From Alteromonas_E sp964230255 (GTDB lineage Bacteria > Pseudomonadota > Gammaproteobacteria > Enterobacterales > Alteromonadaceae), in the NCBI GenBank assembly GCA_964230255.1, contig CAXRGW010000001.1, positions 1 through 23,356 on the forward strand: 23,356 nucleotides of DNA. The letters run 5' to 3'. The notes under the pieces are model-generated. The model was not told the DNA's origin and ran no database searches. It worked only from the letters and a program-made list of their open reading frames with translations. Position numbers and translations under genes: made by a program. Below, piece by piece: positions 16,178 to 23,356 of the stretch; the stretch's first letter is position 1; each line of letters opens with the position of its first letter.

Positions 16178-16683
16178 TTTTTAGTACACTACTGTTTCTC
16201 GGTGGTGTTTTATTACCCGCGCAGGCTCAACAGGAGTTACCTATCGGCGTGGGTGATGTGATCACCATGGATGTGCATCTAGAGAAAGACCTATACATCC
16301 GCGCCCGCGTAGACGCTTCAGGTATTGTTCGCTTCCCTTTGATTGGCGATTTGCCCGTGGTTGGAAAAACCGTCAAAGAGCTCAGTGATGATTTGGTTGA
16401 CGCCTATCGGGACGGGTATCTGGTGAATCCCAGCATCGTCGTGCAAATCGAAGAGATTCGTCCTTTTTATGTGCGCGGTGCGGTTAAGTACCCGGGATCT
16501 TTCCCATTCCAGCTGGGCATGACCATGGAAAAGGCTATTGCTGTGGCAGGCGGGCAGACCGATCGCGCTTCCAATCGCAACTGGGTGGTTATTCGCGGTG
16601 CTGATAAGCAGCGCATCGAAGCCACTGCCGATACGCCGATTTTACCCGGCGATATTGTCGAGATCCCAGAAAGCCTATTTTAG
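16159..16683 (+). CDS. Short polysaccharide export (OPX, Wza-like) protein
   Basis: This 174-aa periplasmic protein starts at GTG 16159 (AGGTAGG just upstream, TAGG 6 nt away). Residues 1-24 are a signal peptide ending AQA-QQ, with no lipobox cysteine. The poly-export domain begins LPIGVGDVITMDVHLEKD and includes GIVRFPLIGDLPVVGKTVKEL and NPSIVVQI. One SLBB domain follows (FYVRGAVKYPGSFPFQLGMTMEKAI). E. coli Wza is about 380 aa, with more SLBB-like domains and a C-terminal helix that forms the outer-membrane pore. This protein has neither lipid anchor nor pore helix. It would therefore need a partner channel, and the overlapping beta-barrel gene is the obvious candidate. The next ATG follows its stop directly. 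Confidence 0.87.
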   Translation: MAVRVLIFSTLLFLGGVLLPAQAQQELPIGVGDVITMDVHLEKDLYIRARVDASGIVRFPLIGDLPVVGKTVKELSDDLVDAYRDGYLVNPSIVVQIEEIRPFYVRGAVKYPGSFPFQLGMTMEKAIAVAGGQTDRASNRNWVVIRGADKQRIEATADTPILPGDIVEIPESLF

Positions 16684-18825
16684 ATGAATGACGTAAACGC
16701 CAACTCCCAAGTCCAGCATGAGCCGCTATTTGATATCGGCGATTTGTTGGTGCTGATTTGGAATAACAAGCTCCGAATAATTTTGACTGCGAGCACAATT
16801 GCTGCGGTATTGGGATATTACGTGATGCAAATGCCGAAAGTTTATTCGGCGAAAACAACCTTGTTACTCGGTGAGTCTTCAGCCGAAATGTCATTGCCGC
16901 AAAGACTAGCCACATTTGCCGCTGCGGGTGATTCGAAGTTAGATACCTATCTACAATATATGCGGTCGCGTCAGTTTGCAGAGCGCGTTGTCGAACAGAG
17001 TGGCTTAATGTTTCGCGCTGACTTGGTCGACCAAAACCAGCCCGATGCAGCAAAGCGCTTGGGTGCAGCTGTGCGTTTGCAAGATGGTCTGGGTTACAGC
17101 CGCTTGGGTGAGACCAATATGGTTGATGTCACCTTTGAGTCCACTTCTCCGCAACTCGCCGCAGATGTAGTAAATGCCGTTGGCCCAGTGTTTTTTGATT
17201 ATCAACTGCAAAAGAGTCAGTTACGTGCCCGGGATGCCAGCCGTTGGTTAAACCAACAATTCGAAGAGGTAGAACGACAGCTAGAGGCTTCCGAAGCATC
17301 ATTGCAGGATTATTTCTTAGAAAACCGTTTGATAGACTTGGCCAGTCAGATTTCACTCGCCAGTAGTGAGATTTCAACTTACATGTCACAACGCATTCAA
17401 GTTGATGCGCAAGCAGCTGAAATGAAGACCATGATCAGCCAGTTTGAAGCGTCGGGCGATGATATTCAGGGCCTCTTGAACGTTGGCTATATCGTTAAAA
17501 ATTCCATGGTTCAGGACCTGCGTAAGCGAATTTTGGATGAAGAAGAATACCTTGCTGAAATTTCGCAGCGATATAAGTTCAAGCATCCGCGTTATATTGC
17601 CCAAGTCTCCAAGATAGACGCAATGACGCGTGAGCTTGAGAGTTTGATCAGAAAGCTCGAAGCCTCGCTTAAGCAAGAATACAAAATCATGTTGGAGCGC
17701 AGCGAGGAAATTAACAAGCTGATTGATGAAGCGCGTGGCCGCCACAGTGACTTGGGTCAGCATGAAGTAAACTTGGCAAAACTTCGTCGTGAGGTTGAAT
17801 CAACGCAAAACCTCTACGATATATTTTTATCGAGGTTGCAAGAAACTGAGATATTGCGTGACTTGGGCGACCAAGAAGAGTTCTCTGTTGTTGATTTTGC
17901 CAGTGTCCCGTCTTCACCTTCGAAGCCTAACTTCGTATTGTTGCTTGCCGCAAGCGTGGTGTTTGGCACCTTTATTAGTGTTATGGGCTGGTTGTTTATC
18001 CATATTGTTAGTGACAAGCGTTCACGCGTATTGAGTGTGCTAGCGAGTATGGACGTACCTGTGTTAACTGAGATCCCAAGGATATTCCGTACCCGCCGTA
18101 AACTCTCTACTGTCCTTAAAGCCAGCCGCGATAATATTCGCTTTGCCGAATCGATAAGAACCCTGCGCACCGCATTGATTGTGCGCAATGATGTAGAAGA
18201 AAACCGTGTTATTGCCGTGACTGGCGTTAAGCCTAACGATGGAAAGTCATTGGTCGCTGCGTGCCTTTCTGAGTCCTTCGCGAAACTCGAGAAATCCATG
18301 GTACTAGATGCTGATCTGCGATATCCGTCAATCAGTGGGGCCTATAAACTCAAAGAGTCGTTGCCAGGATTAACAAGCTTTTTAGGTAATTCAGCGCCCG
18401 CCGGCAAGTGTATTCACAAAATTTCCGATACCCAACTGTCGGTCATGCCTAGCGGTATTATTCCTCAGGACCCCATGGTTTACTTATCCAAACCACGATT
18501 CAAAGTATTCTTACATAAACTCAGTATTATCTTTGAACGCGTAGTAATTGATGTTCCGCCGTTAGAACAATACAGCGATGGATTAGTTATCGGTCGCAAT
18601 GTCGACGCAATCATCTTAGTGTGTGATCTAGAGCACACTGAGACCGCAGAGCTGGTGCAGGCCATTCAAAAGCTACGCGATGTGGGGGCTCCGCTGGTTG
18701 GTGTGGTGTTTAATCGGGTTAAGAATTTACCTGCAGCACCGGGTCAATCGCGCCGTTCATTTTTCAAAATTCCGTTTTTGAAGCGCCGTAAAAATGCTAA
18801 CAAACTCTCACCCGAAACTGCCTAA
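16684..18825 (+). CDS. Wzc-like polysaccharide co-polymerase with BY-kinase-type ATPase domain, no Tyr cluster
   Basis: This 713-aa inner-membrane protein should control chain length and link polymerase to exporter. The Wzz domain has its first membrane helix at about 33-50 and a periplasmic coiled coil (about 190-400). The second helix is near 418-440 (VLLLAASVVFGTFISVMGW). The cytoplasmic ATPase has the oligomerisation motif EX2RX2R (E489, R492, R495), Walker A PNDGKS with K521, Walker A' VLDADLR (540-546) and Walker B VVIDVPP (620-626). The C-terminal tail (about 685-713) is basic, with SFFKIPFLKRRK, and has no tyrosine at all; BY-kinases such as Wzc end in a tyrosine cluster. Walker A has Asn where Gly is usual. 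So it may act as an ATPase without the usual phosphorylation cycle. No partner phosphatase gene is present. Confidence 0.88.
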   Translation: MNDVNANSQVQHEPLFDIGDLLVLIWNNKLRIILTASTIAAVLGYYVMQMPKVYSAKTTLLLGESSAEMSLPQRLATFAAAGDSKLDTYLQYMRSRQFAERVVEQSGLMFRADLVDQNQPDAAKRLGAAVRLQDGLGYSRLGETNMVDVTFESTSPQLAADVVNAVGPVFFDYQLQKSQLRARDASRWLNQQFEEVERQLEASEASLQDYFLENRLIDLASQISLASSEISTYMSQRIQVDAQAAEMKTMISQFEASGDDIQGLLNVGYIVKNSMVQDLRKRILDEEEYLAEISQRYKFKHPRYIAQVSKIDAMTRELESLIRKLEASLKQEYKIMLERSEEINKLIDEARGRHSDLGQHEVNLAKLRREVESTQNLYDIFLSRLQETEILRDLGDQEEFSVVDFASVPSSPSKPNFVLLLAASVVFGTFISVMGWLFIHIVSDKRSRVLSVLASMDVPVLTEIPRIFRTRRKLSTVLKASRDNIRFAESIRTLRTALIVRNDVEENRVIAVTGVKPNDGKSLVAACLSESFAKLEKSMVLDADLRYPSISGAYKLKESLPGLTSFLGNSAPAGKCIHKISDTQLSVMPSGIIPQDPMVYLSKPRFKVFLHKLSIIFERVVIDVPPLEQYSDGLVIGRNVDAIILVCDLEHTETAELVQAIQKLRDVGAPLVGVVFNRVKNLPAAPGQSRRSFFKIPFLKRRKNANKLSPETA

Positions 18826-18887
18826 CCCTTGTTAATTCAGGCGTTTTAGGTAAGCTAACCACAGATAACAATCGCTGTGATCCGCCT

Positions 18888-19874
18888 TTGAACGATTTAC
18901 AACCACTGCACACCTTTGGTCTTGCTGCACATTGCCAACAGCTACGGCACATTGAAAGTCTTGACGATATTCCCATTGGCCAACAAAAGCCTTTCTGGCT
19001 GCTTGGCGAGGGCAGTAATTGTATTTTTGTTGACGATTTTTACGGTGCTGTGTGGTTAAACAAATTGCGCGGCATCGACGTTAGCGAGACTGATACGGAC
19101 TTTATATTGCGTGTTGCCAGTGGCGAAAATTGGCATAAATTTCTACTGTTTTGTCTAGAGCAGAGCATATACGGCATGGAAAATTTAGCCTTGATCCCTG
19201 GTACTGTTGGCGCGGCACCGATCCAAAATATTGGCGCTTATGGACTCGAAGTCAGTAATTTCATCCAGTCAGTTGAAGTGCTCGAATTACGCTCGGGAGA
19301 GCAATTTGAATTAATCAATGACGATTGTTTATTTGGTTATCGAGAGAGTATTTTTAAACAGCCACAAGCCACCCATTGGATGATAACGTCAGTCACTTTT
19401 AAGGTGCCAAGAGCGCACAAGGTAGTGACAACCTATGGTGAGCTCAAAGCGTTAGTCAACCCAACGCCAGAAGACGTGTTTGCCAAAGTCGTCGACATTC
19501 GGCAGAGTAAACTCCCAGACCCGGATAAAATTGGTAATGCAGGCAGCTTTTTTAAAAATCCAGTGATAGCGTTGGAACAATATATACAATTGCAACACCA
19601 ATATGCCGATATTCCAGCCTATCCGGTGGATAAGCTGCACGTCAAGGTGCCAGCCGCATGGTTAATCGACCAAGCGGGCTATAAAGGGCAGCGATTGGGC
19701 GGAATCCAATGTCATGCCAACCAACCCTTAGTGTTAACAAATGCTGAGCAAGGCAGTGGTCCGGAGCTTTTGGCATTTGCCCGACAGATACAACAAAAAG
19801 TAAAAGAACTGTTTGGCATTGAATTGCAAAATGAAGTGCGGCTAGTTGGTGCTCAAGGTTTGGTGCGTTTATGA
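18888..19874 (+). CDS. murB: UDP-N-acetylenolpyruvoylglucosamine reductase MurB
   Basis: MurB reduces UDP-GlcNAc-enolpyruvate to UDP-MurNAc with NADPH and FAD in peptidoglycan synthesis (cytoplasm). The 328-aa protein starts at TTG 18888 and reads MNDLQPLHTFGL, matching the start of E. coli MurB, so the rare start is probably right. The ribosome binding site is weak. FAD-binding LLGEGSNCIFVDDF and NLALIPGTVGAAPIQNIGAYG are intact. Active-site residues are present: Arg in LFGYRESIF, Ser in NAGSFFKNP and Glu in LQNEVRLVGA. It overlaps birA by 4 nt. A 62-nt gap with no clear terminator separates it from the polysaccharide locus, so read-through is possible. Confidence 0.95.
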   Translation: MNDLQPLHTFGLAAHCQQLRHIESLDDIPIGQQKPFWLLGEGSNCIFVDDFYGAVWLNKLRGIDVSETDTDFILRVASGENWHKFLLFCLEQSIYGMENLALIPGTVGAAPIQNIGAYGLEVSNFIQSVEVLELRSGEQFELINDDCLFGYRESIFKQPQATHWMITSVTFKVPRAHKVVTTYGELKALVNPTPEDVFAKVVDIRQSKLPDPDKIGNAGSFFKNPVIALEQYIQLQHQYADIPAYPVDKLHVKVPAAWLIDQAGYKGQRLGGIQCHANQPLVLTNAEQGSGPELLAFARQIQQKVKELFGIELQNEVRLVGAQGLVRL

Positions 19875-20833
19875 AGCACAATTCAACATTGCGCGCACAG
19901 TTGGTTGAAGCTTTGGCTAATGGTCAGTTTCATTCGGGGGCGAAATTAGCGGAGCAATTTGATTTGAGCCGCACTGCAATTGCCAATAATATCGCTGCGT
20001 TGCAAGCGTTGGGTTTAGATGTGTATAGTGTTAAAGGCAAAGGTTATGCATTGGCCAAGCCGTTAACATTACTGTCCGAGCACGTCATCAGCGAATACTT
20101 AGCACCGTCTGTTCAGCCTCAGCTGACGTTACTTCCGGTTATCCATTCCACTAACACCTATGTGAAGGACAATATCGAGCAAATGCCTCAAGGGGCTGTT
20201 GTGGTCGCTGAAGCCCAAACTGCAGGACGTGGTCGTCGCGGTCGCCAATGGGTATCCCCCTTTGCTGCGAGTTTATATCTCTCTATATGTTGGCGCTTCC
20301 AAGGCGGTTATCAACAGATTGGTGGTTTATCCTTATTCGTGGGTGACTGTGTGCTCAAGGCACTGCAATCTCTCAATGTCGATGGACTTGGGGTTAAATG
20401 GCCAAATGACATCTATCGGCACGGTCGCAAGCTTGGGGGGATTCTAGTCGAGGTTGAGGGACAGATAGGTTCGGAAGTGAGTTGTATCATTGGAATTGGG
20501 ATCAATGTCGATTTACCTGATCTTGAAAGTCAAATTGATCAACCCTTCAACGACTTGAGTGATCTCAATATTGACCGCAATCATTTATGTGCGGCATTGG
20601 TGAATACTTTGCATCAACAAATGCCTGATTTTGAGGAAAACGGTTTGGCTAACATTGTTGATAGTTGGAATCAGTACGATGTGTTTGCCAAGCGTGAAGT
20701 TGCGATTATTAGCCAAGACAATACTTTGCGCGGCATGAATTTGGGCATTAATGTGCAAGGGGCACTGCAACTTCAAACCGCAACAGGGGTTCGTGACATT
20801 CACGGTGGTGAGGTGAGTTTACGTGGCGCATAA
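19871..20833 (+). CDS. birA: Biotin-protein ligase and biotin operon repressor BirA
   Basis: BirA activates biotin as biotinyl-5'-AMP, attaches it to the acetyl-CoA carboxylase carrier protein, and as a dimer can repress biotin synthesis genes. The 320-aa protein has the N-terminal winged helix (LAEQFDLSRTAIANNIAAL, about 27-45), then the catalytic core with AGRGRRGRQWVSP (biotinyl-AMP loop) and GVKWPNDIYRHGRKLGGILVE, which carries the catalytic lysine region. An SH3-like C-terminal domain follows (KREVAIISQDNTLRG). The winged helix shows it is a bifunctional class II BirA. It overlaps murB (ATGA) and, by 11 nt, coaX. Confidence 0.95.
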   Translation: MKHNSTLRAQLVEALANGQFHSGAKLAEQFDLSRTAIANNIAALQALGLDVYSVKGKGYALAKPLTLLSEHVISEYLAPSVQPQLTLLPVIHSTNTYVKDNIEQMPQGAVVVAEAQTAGRGRRGRQWVSPFAASLYLSICWRFQGGYQQIGGLSLFVGDCVLKALQSLNVDGLGVKWPNDIYRHGRKLGGILVEVEGQIGSEVSCIIGIGINVDLPDLESQIDQPFNDLSDLNIDRNHLCAALVNTLHQQMPDFEENGLANIVDSWNQYDVFAKREVAIISQDNTLRGMNLGINVQGALQLQTATGVRDIHGGEVSLRGA

Positions 20834-21632
20834 ATGTACGCTAATTGACGTCGGCAATTCGACACTAAAAGCAATTACTATTGAAGTGAATACTGCGCAG
20901 CAGACTGTCAACGTTTTATCGCCGTTAAATGTGCATCAAAATATTGAGCAGTGGTTTGCTTCACAGCCAGCAATTGAGTCATCTCAAAAAGTCTGGTTCG
21001 CAAGCGTGCGCAGTGACGACGAGAATTTGCATATCGTTGATTTTTTACACCAGCATGGCATCGAGGGTGAACAAATTACCACTAGCGCCGAAGCTTTTGG
21101 CGTAAAAAATAGCTACGCCCAGGTTAGTAAAATGGGGGTTGACCGTTGGTTGGCGATGCTTGGTGCTGATTTACTCAGTGAAGGCAATTGTGTGGTTGCA
21201 GATGCAGGCACTGCGCTGACAGTCGATGCTTTAGTAGCGCACCAACACGTGGGGGGCTGGATAAGTCCTGGTTTGCAGTTGGCAAAAGATGCGGTGACTG
21301 GCAGTACACGCAGAGTGTTTCAAGATCCGAAGCAACATCATCAGCTTGTGTTTGGTAACGATACCGAAGAATGCCTAGCTTTGGGCTGTATGGCACAGTT
21401 ATATGGTACATTAATGGCTGCGATAAGCGTTATGCAGCGACAACAGTCAAATTTTACCTTCATTGTCAGTGGGGGCGATGTGGATTTAATCACATCCATA
21501 AGTAAAACCTTGCCTCTTTCTCAATCGGTCATTTATAAGCCCAATGTTGTGATCTTGGGATTGCTGCGTTTCGCACTAACCGATTTTCCGGTAAAAACCG
21601 TACAAAAAACCGCTCAATCGCTGGTTATTTAG
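20823..21632 (+). CDS. coaX: Type III pantothenate kinase CoaX
   Basis: CoaX phosphorylates pantothenate, the first step of coenzyme A synthesis. The 269-aa protein starts at GTG 20823 with AGGTGAG (20811-20817) 5 nt upstream. Family motifs are intact: IDVGNST (phosphate loop), KMGVDRWLAMLGA, VVADAGTALTVDAL and GGWISPGLQLA. It is unrelated to the E. coli type I kinase CoaA, whose gene lies in the same place in enterobacteria. This gives the same pathway step from an unrelated enzyme in the same gene order. It overlaps birA by 11 nt and is the last gene before the tRNA operon. Confidence 0.94.
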   Translation: MAHKCTLIDVGNSTLKAITIEVNTAQQTVNVLSPLNVHQNIEQWFASQPAIESSQKVWFASVRSDDENLHIVDFLHQHGIEGEQITTSAEAFGVKNSYAQVSKMGVDRWLAMLGADLLSEGNCVVADAGTALTVDALVAHQHVGGWISPGLQLAKDAVTGSTRRVFQDPKQHHQLVFGNDTEECLALGCMAQLYGTLMAAISVMQRQQSNFTFIVSGGDVDLITSISKTLPLSQSVIYKPNVVILGLLRFALTDFPVKTVQKTAQSLVI

Positions 21633-21647
21633 CCAAGAACAAAAAAA

Positions 21648-21669
21648 AGGGCATTTTTTTAAAAAAGTC
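21648..21669 (+). promoter_or_regulatory. UP-element-like A/T tract of the tRNA-tuf promoter
   Basis: Seven T (21654-21660) then six A (21661-21666) lie directly upstream of the -35 box, at about -60 to -40 from the likely start. The layout matches the UP element that contacts RNA polymerase alpha C-terminal domains at rRNA and tRNA promoters. Eight A at 21641-21648 could pair with the T run, but no G+C hairpin is present, so a terminator for coaX is not convincing. Confidence 0.55.
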
Positions 21670-21671
21670 TA

Positions 21672-21700
21672 TTGCACCCGGTGAAGGTTTTCACTAGAAT
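21672..21700 (+). promoter_or_regulatory. Sigma-70 promoter of the tRNA-tuf operon
   Basis: TTGCAC (21672-21677) and TAGAAT (21695-21700) are separated by exactly 17 bp, each differing from consensus by one base. The next bases are G+C-rich (GCGCAGCC), as in stringently controlled stable-RNA promoters. The first tRNA starts at 21721, about 14 nt after the likely start site. Confidence 0.85.
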
Positions 21701-21720
21701 GCGCAGCCACTTGATGCAGT

Positions 21721-21796
<76 letters not shown>

Positions 21797-21805
21797 TCAA
21801 TCTCT

Positions 21806-21890
21806 GGAGGGGTACCCAAGCGGTCAACGGGAGCAGACTGTAAATCTGCCGGCTCAGCCTTCGCAGGTTCGAATCCTGCCCCCTCCACCA
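21806..21890 (+). tRNA. tyrU: tRNA-Tyr (anticodon GTA)
   Basis: This 85-nt class II tRNA has a long variable arm. Acceptor stem GGAGGGG pairs with CCCCTCC, anticodon stem GCAGA pairs with TCTGC, anticodon GTA is at 21840-21842, the T loop GGTTCGAATCC is intact and CCA is encoded. It starts 9 nt after the Thr tRNA. Confidence 0.96.
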
Positions 21891-21924
21891 CTTTTTCCTG
21901 AGGTGGATCGAGAATTTTGGGAAT

Positions 21925-21999
<75 letters not shown>

Positions 22000-22006
22000 G
22001 ATTCGT

Positions 22007-22082
22007 GCTGATATAGCTCAGTTGGTAGAGCGCACCCTTGGTAAGGGTGAGGTCGGCAGTTCAAATCTGCCTATCAGCACCA
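22007..22082 (+). tRNA. thrT: tRNA-Thr (anticodon GGT)
   Basis: This 76-nt tRNA has acceptor stem GCTGATA with TATCAGC, anticodon stem CACCC with GGGTG, anticodon GGT at 22040-22042, T loop AGTTCAAATCT and encoded CCA. It reads ACC and ACU and is the last tRNA before tuf. Confidence 0.96.
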
Positions 22083-22147
22083 TTTCTCCCCATCTCATGA
22101 TAAAGCTTTAACAATTTTTTTATTAGCACTTTGCTAGGAAGAGAGAC

Positions 22148-23332
22148 ATGGCAAAAGAAAAGTTTGAACGTACGAAACCGCACGTTAACGTTGATACAAT
22201 CGGCCACGTTGACCACGGTAAAACCACATTAACTGCGGCAATCACTACCGTACTAGCAAAGACTTACGGCGGTGACGCACAAGCATTCGATCAAATCGAC
22301 AATGCACCAGAAGAGCGTGAGCGTGGTATCACAATCGCGACTTCACACGTTGAGTATGACACTCCAACACGTCACTACGCACACGTAGACTGCCCAGGAC
22401 ACGCTGACTATGTTAAGAACATGATCACCGGTGCTGCACAGATGGACGGCGCGATTTTGGTTGTAGCGGCAACAGACGGCCCTATGCCACAAACTCGTGA
22501 GCACATCCTTCTAGGTCGTCAGGTTGGCGTACCTTACATCATCGTATTCATGAACAAATGTGACATGGTAGATGACGAAGAGCTGCTTGAGCTGGTAGAA
22601 ATGGAAGTTCGTGAACTGTTGTCAGAGTACGATTTCCCAGGTGATGACCTGCCAGTAATCCAGGGTTCTGCACTGAAAGCCCTTGAAGGCGACGCAGAGT
22701 GGGAAAAGAAAATTATCGAGCTGGGCGAAGCACTGGATTCATACATCCCAGAGCCAGAGCGTGACATCGATAAGCCGTTCATCCTGCCAATCGAAGACGT
22801 ATTCTCAATCTCAGGCCGTGGTACTGTTGTAACTGGTCGTGTTGAGCAAGGTATCGTTAAAGTAGGTGAAGAAGTAGAAATCGTTGGTATTAAAGATACT
22901 ACCAAGACTACTTGTACTGGTGTTGAAATGTTCCGTAAGCTGCTTGACGAAGGTCGTGCAGGTGAGAACGTTGGTGTTCTGTTACGTGGTACTAAGCGTG
23001 ACGACGTAGAGCGTGGACAAGTACTGGCTAAGCCTGGTTCAATCACTCCACACACCAAGTTTGAAGCGGAAGTATACGTACTGTCTAAAGATGAAGGCGG
23101 TCGTCACACTCCATTCTTCAAAGGTTACCGTCCACAGTTCTACTTCCGTACAACTGACGTGACAGGCACAGTTAAATTGCCAGCAGGCACAGAGATGGTC
23201 ATGCCCGGCGACAACCTAAAGTTCGAAGTTGAACTGATTGCGCCAATCGCGATGGAAGAAAAACTACGCTTCGCGATCCGCGAAGGCGGCCGCACAGTCG
23301 GCTCAGGCGTCGTTTCTAAAATCATCAAGTAA
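22148..23332 (+). CDS. tuf: Elongation factor Tu
   Basis: EF-Tu carries aminoacyl-tRNA to the ribosome as a GTP complex. The 394-aa protein is full length. GTPase motifs are intact: GHVDHGKTTL (P-loop), RGITI (switch I), DCPGHADYVKN (switch II), NKCDMVD and GSALKAL. The beta-barrel domains follow (FSISGRGTVVTGRVEQG and the GGRHTPFFKGYRPQFYFRTTD stretch, in which many antibiotics bind). It is co-transcribed with the four tRNAs in the tufB arrangement, so a second tuf copy elsewhere is likely. Codon use is strongly biased, as expected for a very highly expressed gene. AGGAAGAG just upstream serves as ribosome binding site. Confidence 0.98.
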   Translation: MAKEKFERTKPHVNVDTIGHVDHGKTTLTAAITTVLAKTYGGDAQAFDQIDNAPEERERGITIATSHVEYDTPTRHYAHVDCPGHADYVKNMITGAAQMDGAILVVAATDGPMPQTREHILLGRQVGVPYIIVFMNKCDMVDDEELLELVEMEVRELLSEYDFPGDDLPVIQGSALKALEGDAEWEKKIIELGEALDSYIPEPERDIDKPFILPIEDVFSISGRGTVVTGRVEQGIVKVGEEVEIVGIKDTTKTTCTGVEMFRKLLDEGRAGENVGVLLRGTKRDDVERGQVLAKPGSITPHTKFEAEVYVLSKDEGGRHTPFFKGYRPQFYFRTTDVTGTVKLPAGTEMVMPGDNLKFEVELIAPIAMEEKLRFAIREGGRTVGSGVVSKIIK

Positions 23333-23356
23333 TAATCCTACTTGAAACGGTTGGGG

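Noticed and set aside
16589..17053. Minus-strand 154-aa frame across the OPX and Wzc genes
   Set aside because: It spans the junction of two well-supported plus-strand genes and has no ribosome binding site or known motif.
21641..21666. A-run/T-run near coaX as a rho-independent terminator
   Set aside because: The only possible stem is A:T pairs with a GGGCA loop and it is followed by A, not T. The tract fits better as an UP element for the promoter just downstream.
22534..23058. Minus-strand 174-aa frame inside tuf
   Set aside because: The Ser/Thr/Pro-rich translation is a by-product of the biased codon use of tuf on the other strand, and no homology is recognisable.
23333..23356. Sequence after tuf as the start of another gene or tRNA
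   Set aside because: Twenty-four bases are too few, and no ribosome binding site, start codon or tRNA stem can be supported.

Overview
The window looks like chromosome of a marine-type gammaproteobacterium, probably Alteromonadales and possibly the Idiomarina group. The support is the order murB-birA-coaX, then four tRNA genes (Thr-Tyr-Gly-Thr), then tuf. This is the layout next to tufB in enterobacteria and relatives, but with a type III pantothenate kinase (coaX) instead of coaA. The genus is an inference; nothing in the sequence fixes it.

Layout. Positions 1-132 hold the 3' end of a gene that resembles the basic C-terminus of an IS4-type transposase. Two overlapping hairpin terminators follow (113-161). 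The minus-strand gene 191-991 encodes an exported protein of unknown function, largely built from twelve tandem 15-residue units. A 480-bp intergenic region (992-1473) carries two strong dyads, an ops/JUMPstart-like motif and possible short leader ORFs. From 1474 to 18825 there is one long, tightly packed plus-strand polysaccharide locus. It contains a Wzx flippase, six glycosyltransferases, an EpsG-type Wzy polymerase, a small phosphoglycosyl transferase (PglC type), and PglD-, PglE- and PglF-type enzymes that would make a UDP-diNAc-bacillosamine-like primer sugar. It ends with a predicted outer-membrane beta-barrel, a short OPX (Wza-like) protein and a Wzc-like co-polymerase/ATPase.

How it would work. 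The PglF, PglE and PglD homologues convert UDP-GlcNAc to a UDP-2,4-diamino-2,4,6-trideoxy sugar, and the PglC homologue loads it onto undecaprenyl phosphate. The PglA-like GT4 probably adds the second sugar and up to five other glycosyltransferases extend the unit. Wzx flips it, EpsG/Wzy polymerises it, the Wzc-like protein controls length, and the OPX plus beta-barrel pair exports it. Many genes overlap by 1-20 nt or sit within a few nt of each other, and several start at TTG or GTG behind good ribosome binding sites.

From 18888 on the window is housekeeping: murB (TTG start), birA and coaX overlapping in one operon, then a stable-RNA-type promoter (UP-like A/T tract, TTGCAC-17-TAGAAT, G+C-rich discriminator) driving four tRNAs and tuf. 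The last 24 bases after tuf hold nothing identifiable.

Most unusual points: the 15-residue-repeat exported protein, the beta-barrel/short-OPX export pair, the Wzc-like protein without a C-terminal tyrosine cluster, and the regulatory-looking region ahead of the locus. I found no CRISPR array, prophage or toxin-antitoxin pair.
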